Shown here one piece after another: positions 17,151-24,535 of a stretch of 29,442 bases of DNA (its first letter is position 1; each line of letters opens with the position of its first letter). Location of the stretch: NCBI GenBank assembly GCA_002704625.1, contig PAGZ01000006.1, forward strand, positions 1-29,442, read 5' to 3'. Both the position numbers and the translations under genes were made by a program. The stretch comes from Candidatus Pelagibacter sp. GTDB lineage: Bacteria > Pseudomonadota > Alphaproteobacteria > Pelagibacterales > Pelagibacteraceae. The notes under the pieces were generated by a model. The model saw only the letters and a list, made by a program, of their open reading frames with translations. It was not told where the DNA came from and did not search any database.

Positions 17151-17295
17151 CGCATGTGTCCCCCGTTTAATTACACAAAAGCCTATAAAATTTTATAAAA
17201 AAAAGCTTATATAATTTCGAATTAATGCTTTTTCCAATTTATGTAAAGCAAATAATTCAATGTTGTCGCATTGAAATATCCACCGAAGTGACTAT
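17151..17295. promoter_or_regulatory. Divergent control region between the polyamine operon and regA
   Basis: This 145-base gap drives both directions. On the minus strand, TTGGAA (17237-17232), an 18-base spacer and TATATA (17213-17208) form a candidate promoter for the decarboxylase operon with a leader of about 50 bases containing a 14-base palindrome (17184-17197). Towards regA there is a perfect inverted repeat (17256-17275, listed separately). No known riboswitch was recognised by eye. Confidence 0.55.
17256..17275. promoter_or_regulatory. Perfect inverted repeat, candidate operator
   Basis: TTCAATG and CATTGAA form perfect 7-base arms around TTGTCG, 20 bp in total, ending 20 bases before the regA ATG and upstream of the candidate promoter of the divergent polyamine operon. 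The centre contains GTCGC, resembling one half of the RegA/PrrA/ActR recognition pattern (GCGRC...GYCGC), so RegA autoregulation is possible. A small RNA hairpin in the regA leader is the other reading. Confidence 0.5.
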
Positions 17296-17877
17296 ATGCA
17301 TCATATGGGTAAAATGAGCGAAGCACCTCCAGGTTTAAAGATCTCAGACTTTGAAGACAAATCTCTTCTTATAGTCGATGATGACGATCCTTTAAGGATG
17401 AGATTGGCCCGGGCGATGGAGAAAAAGGGTTTTGTTGTAAAAGATGCAAAAACCGTTGAAAATGCTATAAAATCGATCAAATCTAGTGTTCCAAAGTTCG
17501 CTTTAGTAGATCTAAGGCTTGAGGATGGTAGCGGATTAGATGTTGTAAAAGAGATCAATAAGGCAAAACAGGATAGTAGAATTGTTATGTTGACTGGATA
17601 CGGGAACTTGCCTACTGCAGTAGCAGCAGTAAAATCTGGAGCCATTGATTATATTGCCAAACCGGTAGATGCAGATGATGTAGAATCTGCTCTTTTAGCT
17701 TCACCTGACGCAAAGGCAAAACCACCCGAAAACCCAATGTCTGCGGACAGGGTCAAATGGGAGCATATTCATAGGGTTTTCGAACTTTGCAACAGGAATG
17801 TGTCTGAAACTGCAAGAAGACTTAAAATGCATAGAAGGACCCTACAAAGAATCCTATCTAAAAGATCCCCTCGTTAA
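17296..17877 (+). CDS. regA: Redox response regulator RegA (PrrA/ActR)
   Basis: RegA is the DNA-binding partner of RegB. The 193-residue protein has a receiver domain (about 22-140) with the acidic pocket VDDDD (28-32), phospho-acceptor D72 in ALVDLRLEDGSG, Thr100 in MLTGYGNLPTAVAAVKSGA and K122 in IAKPVDADD. It ends with a Fis-type helix-turn-helix (NVSETARRLKMHRRTLQRILSKR), the highly conserved RegA DNA-binding helix. The first ATG is used, but ATGs at codons 4 and 7 are equally possible. The gene is visibly richer in G+C (about 40% in two sampled lines) than its neighbours, as expected for a strongly conserved protein. Its stop overlaps the stop of bioY by 4 bases. Confidence 0.95.
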   Translation: MHHMGKMSEAPPGLKISDFEDKSLLIVDDDDPLRMRLARAMEKKGFVVKDAKTVENAIKSIKSSVPKFALVDLRLEDGSGLDVVKEINKAKQDSRIVMLTGYGNLPTAVAAVKSGAIDYIAKPVDADDVESALLASPDAKAKPPENPMSADRVKWEHIHRVFELCNRNVSETARRLKMHRRTLQRILSKRSPR

Positions 17878-18419
17878 TTTTTAATTTTAAATATTCTAGG
17901 AGTTAAAATCGCCAAAATAAGGACTTTAAATAGCTCTGCTAAAAGGAAAGGTTTTGCACCTAAATCAAAAATTGGTTTATCCCAACCAATTAAATATCCC
18001 AACCATATTAAACCAAAGAAATAGATAAAACTTACTGAGAATAAGAGTTTTAGGAAATTTTCAATTATATTATCATTAAATTTAAAGAAACCTGTAAAAA
18101 AAACTGCAAATATAAAACCGATCAAATATCCCATCGTTGGTCCTGTAAAGTAAACTAATCCAATTCCTTTTTCAGGTGTTCCAGCAAAAACTGGGAGACC
18201 CATAGCGCCTTCAAAAAGATATAGTGATACAGTAAACAGACCTAGTTTCCATCCATATAAAATTCCTAAAAGAAGAACCACAAAAGTTTGCATAGTCATA
18301 GGCACTGGCCAAAAAGGTATCTTTATTTTTGCAGATATGGCTAAAAGTATAGTGCCCAAAATTGCTAAAAATAAGTTTTTTACCAAAGAAACTTCTTTTA
18401 AATTTTTAATTAACTCCAT
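17874..18419 (-). CDS. bioY: Biotin transporter BioY (S component)
   Basis: BioY binds and imports biotin in the inner membrane. The 181-residue protein is made of about six hydrophobic helices and carries the family motif KIPFWPVPMTMQTFVVLLLG (30-49), followed by GAMGLPVFAGTPEKGIGLVYFTGPTMGYLIGF-type sequence, the conserved region that forms the biotin pocket. BioY can work alone or with the energising pair EcfA/EcfT. No EcfT gene is visible; the ATPase gene 33 bases upstream is of another class. No biotin synthesis gene is in the window. It converges on regA with a 4-base overlap. Confidence 0.93.
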   Translation of the reverse strand: MELIKNLKEVSLVKNLFLAILGTILLAISAKIKIPFWPVPMTMQTFVVLLLGILYGWKLGLFTVSLYLFEGAMGLPVFAGTPEKGIGLVYFTGPTMGYLIGFIFAVFFTGFFKFNDNIIENFLKLLFSVSFIYFFGLIWLGYLIGWDKPIFDLGAKPFLLAELFKVLILAILTPRIFKIKN

Positions 18420-18452
18420 AGTTTGATTCTTACTTTTATTTAAAGAAAATAT

Positions 18453-19379
18453 CTACTTATTTGTTATCTGCAAGAAAATATCCTCTAAATCTCCATCATC
18501 TGTAGAAATATCGTGTATTTCTGCGCTATTTTTTACGACATTTATAATTTGGTCAAATTTAAACTTGTTTTTGTCGTACGATGCGATTATTTGAGAATCA
18601 CTTTTTGTAAATTTTACTCCGTCCAACTTAATATTATCAAATCCTTTTAAATCTTTAACTTTAAATTTAATTTTTTTATTTTCAATACGATCTAATAATT
18701 TTTTTGTAGTGTCCAGCGCTACAAGATTGCCTTTATCAATTATAGCAATTCTATTACACATGTCTTGAGCTTCATTCAAGTTATGAGTTGTTAAAATAAT
18801 TGTTATTCCCTCTCTATTAAGCTGTTTTACATTGTTCCACAAATTTTGTCTCAACTCTACATCTACACCTGCTGTTGGCTCATCTAAAATTAAAATTGGA
18901 GGTTGATGTACCATTGCTTTTGCAACCAGCAATCTTCTTTTCATACCACCAGAAAGACTTCTGGCATAAGAATTTGCCTGTTTATCCAATGAGACCATTT
19001 TTAAAATTAAATCTGTAATTCTGTCATTTTTTTTAATCCCATATAAACCAGCTTGAAGTTCTAGTAATTTTTTTGGACTAAAAAATGCATCAAGATTTAC
19101 TTCTTGTGGAACAATACCAATAGATGCTCTAACTTGTCTTGGATTTTTATCTAAGTTAAAACCCCAAACATTTACTTCTCCAGATGTTTTTAATACAGTC
19201 CCACCAAGAATATTTATAAAAGTAGTTTTACCTGCACCATTAGGCCCAAGAAGACCGAAAATTTCACCTTGAGTTACTTCTAAATTCAATTTATTCAGAG
19301 CCAGTACAGTTTTATTAGAAGTATTATTTTTTGAATAAATTTTTGTTAGATTTTCCGCAGATAATGCAATTTTATCCAT
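18453..19379 (-). CDS. ABC transporter ATP-binding protein, ABC-2 export type
   Basis: The 308-residue ATPase shows Walker A GPNGAGKT (45-52), Q-loop VPQEVNLDAFF, signature LSGGM (142-146), Walker B ILILDE (162-167) with the ABC-2-type continuation PTAGVDVELR, and H-loop His199 (LTTHNLNEAQ). A roughly 90-residue C-terminal extension follows, as in exporters of the CcmA/DrrA/YadG type. These work with an ABC-2 membrane permease, which is normally the next gene; here the next gene is bioY and no such permease is in the window, so the partner and substrate are unknown. It is divergent from polA over 47 bases. Confidence 0.93.
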   Translation of the reverse strand: MDKIALSAENLTKIYSKNNTSNKTVLALNKLNLEVTQGEIFGLLGPNGAGKTTFINILGGTVLKTSGEVNVWGFNLDKNPRQVRASIGIVPQEVNLDAFFSPKKLLELQAGLYGIKKNDRITDLILKMVSLDKQANSYARSLSGGMKRRLLVAKAMVHQPPILILDEPTAGVDVELRQNLWNNVKQLNREGITIILTTHNLNEAQDMCNRIAIIDKGNLVALDTTKKLLDRIENKKIKFKVKDLKGFDNIKLDGVKFTKSDSQIIASYDKNKFKFDQIINVVKNSAEIHDISTDDGDLEDIFLQITNK

Positions 19380-19426
19380 AATTTAATATTATTATATCAT
19401 GAAAAAAATTAAGATATCATTAATTG
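19380..19426. promoter_or_regulatory. Divergent promoter gap, ABC ATPase / polA
   Basis: These 47 bases must serve both genes. A consensus -10, TATAAT, reads on the minus strand at 19396-19391, 11 bases before the ATPase start, but no good -35 accompanies it; the transcript would be nearly leaderless. No clear plus-strand promoter is seen for polA. Confidence 0.35.
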
Positions 19427-22192
19427 ATGAATGCAATTAAAAAAACTGACCATTTTTATCTTGTAGACGGATCAGGATATATCTTCAGGGCTTATTACGC
19501 TCTTCCACCCCTATCGAGAAAAAGTGATGGGTTGCCCACAGGAGCAGTAAGTGGTTTTAGTAGTATGCTTTTTAAGTTGTTAGAAGACTCCAGATCAGAT
19601 GACTCAGAAAATAAGCCTACTCACTTTGCAGTAATTTTTGATTCCGCAAGAAAAAATTTTAGAAATGAAATTTACAAGGATTATAAGGCAAACAGATCAG
19701 ACCCACCTGATGATTTAGCTCCTCAGTTTGAATACATTAGAAAGGCTGTCGAAGCTTTTAATGTACCATCGATAGAACAATTAAATTTCGAGGCCGATGA
19801 TCTAATAGCAACCTACGCTAAACAAATAACAAAATTAGGAGCCAAAGTTACTATAATTTCATCCGACAAGGATCTTATGCAGTTAGTTTCTAAAAATATA
19901 AGGTTATTTGATCCAATGAAAAGCAAAGTTATCGGAGAAAAAGAAGTAATAGAAAAATTTGGAGTCAAACCCAGCCAAGTCATTGATGTGCAATCCTTAG
20001 CAGGAGATTCTTCAGATAATGTTCCTGGTGTTCCTGGTATAGGAATTAAAACTGCATCAGAATTAATAAATAAATATAAAAATTTGGATAATCTTTTAGA
20101 TAAAGCTTCTGAAATCCCACAAAAAAAAAGAAAGCAGACATTAATTGAAAATAAAAAATCTGCAATTATAAGCAAAAAGCTTGTTACTTTAAAAGATGAT
20201 GTGCCCGTAAAAAATCCTTTAGGAGATTTAATAATAAAATCAATTAAAAAAGATAAATTATATAATTTTTTAAGAGAAATGGAATTTAATAGGCTTTTAA
20301 GTCAGGCGATAAGCTTGTATGGAGATTTGGAAATAAACAAAAGTGTTGAAAAAAACGAAAAAATAACAAAAATTGATACCACCAACTACGAAACAATTAT
20401 ACGTGAGGATCAATTAGAAAAATTAGTTTCGACTCTCGAGCAAAAAAATTTAATTTCAGTTGATACTGAAACTTCATCAGTGAACCCAATAGAGGCAAGT
20501 TTAGTGGGACTATCTTTTTGTTATGGGTCTGGAAAAGCTTATTATCTGCCTTTAGTCCATAAAAAAGAAAAATGCCTAAATTTTGATAAAGTAATTAAAA
20601 AAATCAAACCTTTACTAGAGGACCAAGCTATTAAAAAAGTTGGCCAGAATATAAAATTTGATCATATTATTTTAAAAAAAAACAATATAGATGTAGAACC
20701 CATCGAAGACACAATGTTAGTATCTTACACTTTGGATGCTGGTTTAAATCGTCACAATCTTGATACACTTTCGGAAATTCATTTAGGTCATAAAACTATT
20801 ACTTTTAAGGATTTAGTTGGAAGTGGAAAAAATAAAATCACTTTTTCTGAAGTTGATTTAAAAAAGGCAACAGAATATGCCGGCGAGGATGCAGATGTTA
20901 CTTTTAGGTTATATAAATTACTCAAAGATAGATTAGATAAAGAAAAACTCACTAAAGTTTATGAAATTTTTGAAAAACCTATGGTTAAAGTGCTTTCAAG
21001 TATAGAAACTAACGGTATTAAAGTTGATAAAAAATATTTAAAGGAACTGTCAAATAAGTTCGCAAATAAAATTTCAAAAATTGAAAAAGAAATTTATCTA
21101 ATAGCAAAAAAAGATTTTAACATTGGCTCACCAAAACAATTGGGAGAAATTATTTATAAAGATCTTAAGATTGCAAATCTAAAAAAGACGAAAAAGGGAA
21201 GCCTAGCAACAAGTGCAACAATTTTAGAAGACTTGGCTTTTAAAGGACATAAATTTCCAAGTTTAGTATTAGAGTGGAGACAGCTTTCTAAATTAAAAAA
21301 TACTTATACAGATGCTTTGCAAGAGCATATAAATTCTAAGACAAATAGAGTTCATACATCTTTTTTGTTAGCTGCAACAAATACTGGAAGACTGGCTTCT
21401 AGCGATCCTAATTTACAAAATATTCCAATTAAAACAGATGATGGCAGGGAAATTAGAAAAGCTTTTATCGCAGACAAGAATAATCTTTTAATATCTGCTG
21501 ACTATAGCCAAATAGAGATGAGAATATTAGCCGATTTAGCAGATGTTAAAGAACTTAAAAAAGCTTTCATTAATAAAGAAGATATTCATAATTTAACTGC
21601 AAGCCAAGTTTTCAATGTTTCTGTCAATAAAGTTGATCAAAATTTAAGAAGAAAAGCAAAAGCTATAAATTTTGGAATAATATATGGCATTACTCAATAC
21701 GGTCTAGCAAAACAGATTTCGGTATCAAATCAAGAAGCTTTAGATTTCATAAATTCATATTTTAAAAAGTTTCCAGAAATTAAAGAATATATGGAAAAAA
21801 CAATTAAATTTTGTAGAAAGAATGGCTATGTAAATAATATATTTGGCAGAAGAATTCACCTTAGAGGAATAAATGATAAAAATTACAATGTAAGAAGTTT
21901 CCAGGAAAGAGCTGCCATAAATGCTCCAATACAAAGTTCAGCTGCTGATATCACAAGACTAGCCATGATCAAATTAGATGAGCTACTTAAGTCAAAAAAA
22001 ATAAAAAATACAAAGATGCTTTTACAAATTCACGATGAATTATTACTGGAATGTCCAAAAACAGAAAAAAAATCTGTAATGGAAATAGTCAAAAAAACTA
22101 TGGAATCAGTTTCAAGCTCTGATTATCACTTGTTCACAATACCTTTAGATGTAGATATTAATTCAGGTAATAATTGGGAAGAGGCACACTGA
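19427..22192 (+). CDS. polA: DNA polymerase I
   Basis: PolA processes Okazaki fragments and fills repair gaps. The 921-residue protein has all three domains. The 5'-nuclease (1-about 300) shows YLVDGSGYIFRAYYA, DYKANR, EADDLIAT, ISSDKDLMQLV and GDSSDNVPGVPGIGIKTA. The 3'-5' exonuclease (about 320-530) keeps its metal residues in SVDTETSS, GQNIKFDHI and YAGEDADVTFR, so proofreading looks intact. The polymerase domain shows TGRLASSDPNLQNIPI, motif A SADYSQIEMRILA, motif B RRKAKAINFGIIYGIT and motif C QIHDELLLE. ATG 19427 is chosen over the TTG one codon earlier. It stands alone, with the chvI promoter after it. Confidence 0.98.
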   Translation: MNAIKKTDHFYLVDGSGYIFRAYYALPPLSRKSDGLPTGAVSGFSSMLFKLLEDSRSDDSENKPTHFAVIFDSARKNFRNEIYKDYKANRSDPPDDLAPQFEYIRKAVEAFNVPSIEQLNFEADDLIATYAKQITKLGAKVTIISSDKDLMQLVSKNIRLFDPMKSKVIGEKEVIEKFGVKPSQVIDVQSLAGDSSDNVPGVPGIGIKTASELINKYKNLDNLLDKASEIPQKKRKQTLIENKKSAIISKKLVTLKDDVPVKNPLGDLIIKSIKKDKLYNFLREMEFNRLLSQAISLYGDLEINKSVEKNEKITKIDTTNYETIIREDQLEKLVSTLEQKNLISVDTETSSVNPIEASLVGLSFCYGSGKAYYLPLVHKKEKCLNFDKVIKKIKPLLEDQAIKKVGQNIKFDHIILKKNNIDVEPIEDTMLVSYTLDAGLNRHNLDTLSEIHLGHKTITFKDLVGSGKNKITFSEVDLKKATEYAGEDADVTFRLYKLLKDRLDKEKLTKVYEIFEKPMVKVLSSIETNGIKVDKKYLKELSNKFANKISKIEKEIYLIAKKDFNIGSPKQLGEIIYKDLKIANLKKTKKGSLATSATILEDLAFKGHKFPSLVLEWRQLSKLKNTYTDALQEHINSKTNRVHTSFLLAATNTGRLASSDPNLQNIPIKTDDGREIRKAFIADKNNLLISADYSQIEMRILADLADVKELKKAFINKEDIHNLTASQVFNVSVNKVDQNLRRKAKAINFGIIYGITQYGLAKQISVSNQEALDFINSYFKKFPEIKEYMEKTIKFCRKNGYVNNIFGRRIHLRGINDKNYNVRSFQERAAINAPIQSSAADITRLAMIKLDELLKSKKIKNTKMLLQIHDELLLECPKTEKKSVMEIVKKTMESVSSSDYHLFTIPLDVDINSGNNWEEAH

Positions 22193-22202
22193 TGCCTAAA
22201 TT

Positions 22203-22230
22203 TTGACAATTTATTTTAAACTATTATAAA
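22203..22230 (+). promoter_or_regulatory. Strong candidate promoter for chvI-chvG
   Basis: A perfect -35 TTGACA (22203-22208) is followed after 16 bases by TATAAA (22225-22230). Transcription would begin near 22237, about 10 bases before the chvI ATG at 22247, which lacks an evident ribosome-binding site. Confidence 0.6.
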
Positions 22231-22246
22231 TTAACTATAAATTATT

Positions 22247-22945
22247 ATGTCAAAAACTATCGCACTTGTTGATGATGATAGAAATATTTTAACAAGTATT
22301 AGTATGGCTCTTGAACGTGAGGGTTATAAAGTACAAACCTATATAGACGGCCAAAGCGCCCTAGTAGGCTTAACTAGAAACCCCCCAGACTTAGCAGTTG
22401 TTGATTTAAAAATGCCCAAGTTAACAGGAGAAGAGTTATTACAAAAAATCAGAAAAAAAATGTCTATACCAATTATTTTTTTAACTTCAAAAGATGAAGA
22501 GGTTGATGAATTACTTGGTTTAAAGCTTGGAGCGGATGATTATATAAAAAAATCAGGAGGTTTTTCTATTAAAATTTTAATTGAGAGAATTCGAGTACAA
22601 CTTAGAAAAAAAGTTAATTCAAACGACGAATCAAAAAATTTAATTGTTCATGGCAAATTAAAACTTGATCCAAATCAACTTGAGTGTGAATGGAATGGAC
22701 AATCGTTGCCGGAAAAACTTACAACTACAGAATTTTTAATTGTTAAAGAGTTGGCAAAAAGACCTGGCGTTATCAAAGAAAGAGCACACCTAATGGATAT
22801 TGCCTATAAAGAAAACACTGACATAGAGGACAGAACAATTGATAGTCATATTAAAAGAATTAGAAAAAAATTCAAAAAGGTTGATGAAAAATTCTCTTCA
22901 ATAGAAACACGTTATGGCAGCGGATATAGATGGAATATTAATTAA
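22247..22945 (+). CDS. chvI: Two-component response regulator ChvI (OmpR family)
   Basis: The 232-residue regulator has a receiver domain (1-about 120) with the acidic pair VDDD (8-11), phospho-acceptor D53 in AVVDLKMPKLTGEE and Thr80, and an OmpR/PhoB winged helix (about 135-230; TTTEFLIVKELAKRPGVIKERAHLMD, RTIDSHIKRIRKKF, ETRYGSGYRW). It pairs with the kinase that follows. In alphaproteobacteria ChvG/ChvI responds to acid and cell-envelope stress. One oddity: after the conserved lysine near 101-102 the usual cis-proline is missing; GADDYIKKSGGFS replaces the normal 'GADDYxxKPF', with two extra residues. Its stop shares a base with the chvG start (TAATG). Confidence 0.93.
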   Translation: MSKTIALVDDDRNILTSISMALEREGYKVQTYIDGQSALVGLTRNPPDLAVVDLKMPKLTGEELLQKIRKKMSIPIIFLTSKDEEVDELLGLKLGADDYIKKSGGFSIKILIERIRVQLRKKVNSNDESKNLIVHGKLKLDPNQLECEWNGQSLPEKLTTTEFLIVKELAKRPGVIKERAHLMDIAYKENTDIEDRTIDSHIKRIRKKFKKVDEKFSSIETRYGSGYRWNIN

Positions 22946-24483
22946 TGAAGTTAGTAAAAAGCTCATCTTCTATTTTAAGAAAATTTCTTGTATTAAATTT
23001 TTTTGCATTTGTAATATTAGGTTTGTTCACTTTTTTTTACTTAAAGGGAATTCAGCCAGATCTAGTAAAACAGCGGACAGAAAAACATACTATAATAATA
23101 AATAATACCTCAAATCATATTGAAAGACTAAATTTAGTTTTTGAAGAAGAAAGTTTAAAAGATTTTTTATTATCAACAAGATTTATATTTCAAAATCTTG
23201 AAAGAGTTCAATTTTATAATTTAAATGGTGATTTAATTGCTGATACAAATGTATTAGATTTAGACCAAAAAGTTTTTGCAAGAACTGAAACAGTCATTGA
23301 AGAAAAAATTGAGCAAAATGTTTCTGAAAAAAAACAAGAAATTCAATTGACTAGCGATCTAGAAGGAAGCGAAATTAAAATAGCAAAAAATTTAATTGAA
23401 AATAAAAAAGATAATCAACCTGTAGTTTTTGAGCTTGAAGAGGGAGAAAATCTTTATATCAAAACTTTAAACGAAGTAAATGTTGATGGCAAAATTCTCG
23501 GCTATATTATGGTAACAGAACAGGCTAATGAAATATTGGCAGCTGTTGATGAGAGAAAGAACTTTATTATAAGAACTGTATTGGCAATAGCTGTTGTAAT
23601 CTTTATATTTTTAATTTTTTTAAATAAATATATTCTTAAACCTATTGCAGGTTTAGTTGCATATACAGAGTCTATTAAGGCAAAAGATGAGTCCCTAGGG
23701 AAGATTGAAAGCTTTTTATATAGAAGTGATGAGTTAGGTCTACTATCTAGATCATTAAACAATATGACAAAAGATTTGCAACAAAGAACACAAAGGGCAG
23801 AAAACTCTTCAGCCGATCTTGCACACGAAATTAGAAATCCTCTAGCGTCACTTAAAGGAGCTTCAGAGTTACTTGATAGCACGACAGACAGAGCAGAAAG
23901 ATTGAAATTAATTAAAATTTTAAGTCATGATGTGCAAAGAATAGAACGATTGATTACTGATTATTCTCAGATGCTCAAAGATGAAGCGTCATTATCTAGA
24001 GAAAAAATGAAAGTTTTAAATTTAGATAATTTAATAAAAAATGTTGTAGATGAATTTAATAATACCAATTCTGTAACAGAAAAAAATATTGAATTTAGTA
24101 TTAATAGAAATAATTTAAACGGACACAAGTTAGAACTTCTTGGTATAGAAAATAGACTTGAACAAGTTTTAGCAAATTTATTAGATAATGCTGTTTCATT
24201 TAGTCCCAAAGATAGTAAAATAATAATTGATATTAAAAGTGATAAAGAAACAATATCAGTCAAAATAAAGGATACGGGCCCAGGTTTTAGTGAGACCAAT
24301 ACTGAAAAAGTTTTTAAAAGATTTTACAGCAATAGACCTGAAAAATTTGGAGAGCATTCGGGTTTAGGCCTTAACATTGTCAAAAGTATTGTAGAAATGC
24401 ATGGTGGCAATGTAAGAGCTATCAATAGAACTGATACAAATAGTGGAGCTGAAATTGAATTGCAGCTTCCAAAAAGAGGGTGA
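22945..24483 (+). CDS. chvG: Envelope sensor histidine kinase ChvG
   Basis: The 512-residue membrane kinase has a first transmembrane helix at 14-34, a periplasmic sensor region of about 170 residues (35-205), a second helix at about 207-230, a HAMP linker (231-285), the dimerisation/phospho-acceptor domain with His294 in SADLAHEIRNPLASLKGASE, and an ATPase domain with NLLDNAVSFSP, DTGPGFS and HSGLGLNIVKSIVEMHGG. The order matches ChvG/ExoS of alphaproteobacteria, supported by chvI upstream and ahcY downstream. The hprK and PTS genes that usually sit between chvG and ahcY in this class are absent. Translation is coupled to chvI. Confidence 0.93.
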   Translation: MKLVKSSSSILRKFLVLNFFAFVILGLFTFFYLKGIQPDLVKQRTEKHTIIINNTSNHIERLNLVFEEESLKDFLLSTRFIFQNLERVQFYNLNGDLIADTNVLDLDQKVFARTETVIEEKIEQNVSEKKQEIQLTSDLEGSEIKIAKNLIENKKDNQPVVFELEEGENLYIKTLNEVNVDGKILGYIMVTEQANEILAAVDERKNFIIRTVLAIAVVIFIFLIFLNKYILKPIAGLVAYTESIKAKDESLGKIESFLYRSDELGLLSRSLNNMTKDLQQRTQRAENSSADLAHEIRNPLASLKGASELLDSTTDRAERLKLIKILSHDVQRIERLITDYSQMLKDEASLSREKMKVLNLDNLIKNVVDEFNNTNSVTEKNIEFSINRNNLNGHKLELLGIENRLEQVLANLLDNAVSFSPKDSKIIIDIKSDKETISVKIKDTGPGFSETNTEKVFKRFYSNRPEKFGEHSGLGLNIVKSIVEMHGGNVRAINRTDTNSGAEIELQLPKRG

Positions 24484-24486
24484 GTA

Positions 24487-24504
24487 CAATCAAGTCCTTG
24501 ATTG
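24487..24504. promoter_or_regulatory. Perfect 18-base inverted repeat before ahcY
   Basis: CAATCAA-GTCC-TTGATTG starts 3 bases after the chvG stop. It ends one base before TATAAA (24506-24511), a possible -10 for ahcY, so as DNA it would fill the -35/-10 spacer like an operator. As RNA it is a 7-bp hairpin with a GTCC loop. It is not followed by a T run, so it is a poor terminator. It is too short and simple to match an SAH or SAM riboswitch. Confidence 0.45.
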
Positions 24505-24535
24505 CTATAAATTAAATTGTTAAAAGATTTTGATT

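Noticed and set aside
17151..17250. Structured riboswitch or speF-type leader before the decarboxylase
   Set aside because: Only an A/T palindrome and a G-rich ribosome-binding site are visible; I cannot match a known RNA motif by eye. An Rfam covariance search would decide.
18453..19379. EcfA energising ATPase for BioY
   Set aside because: The PTAGVDVELR continuation of Walker B and the long C-terminal extension are of the ABC-2 exporter type.
22914..23105. Small plus-strand frame over the chvI/chvG junction
   Set aside because: It lies wholly within the ends of two confident genes in another frame and shows no motif.
24484..24535. SAH or SAM riboswitch before ahcY
   Set aside because: The 52-base gap holds one simple 7-bp hairpin and lacks the multi-stem core those aptamers need.
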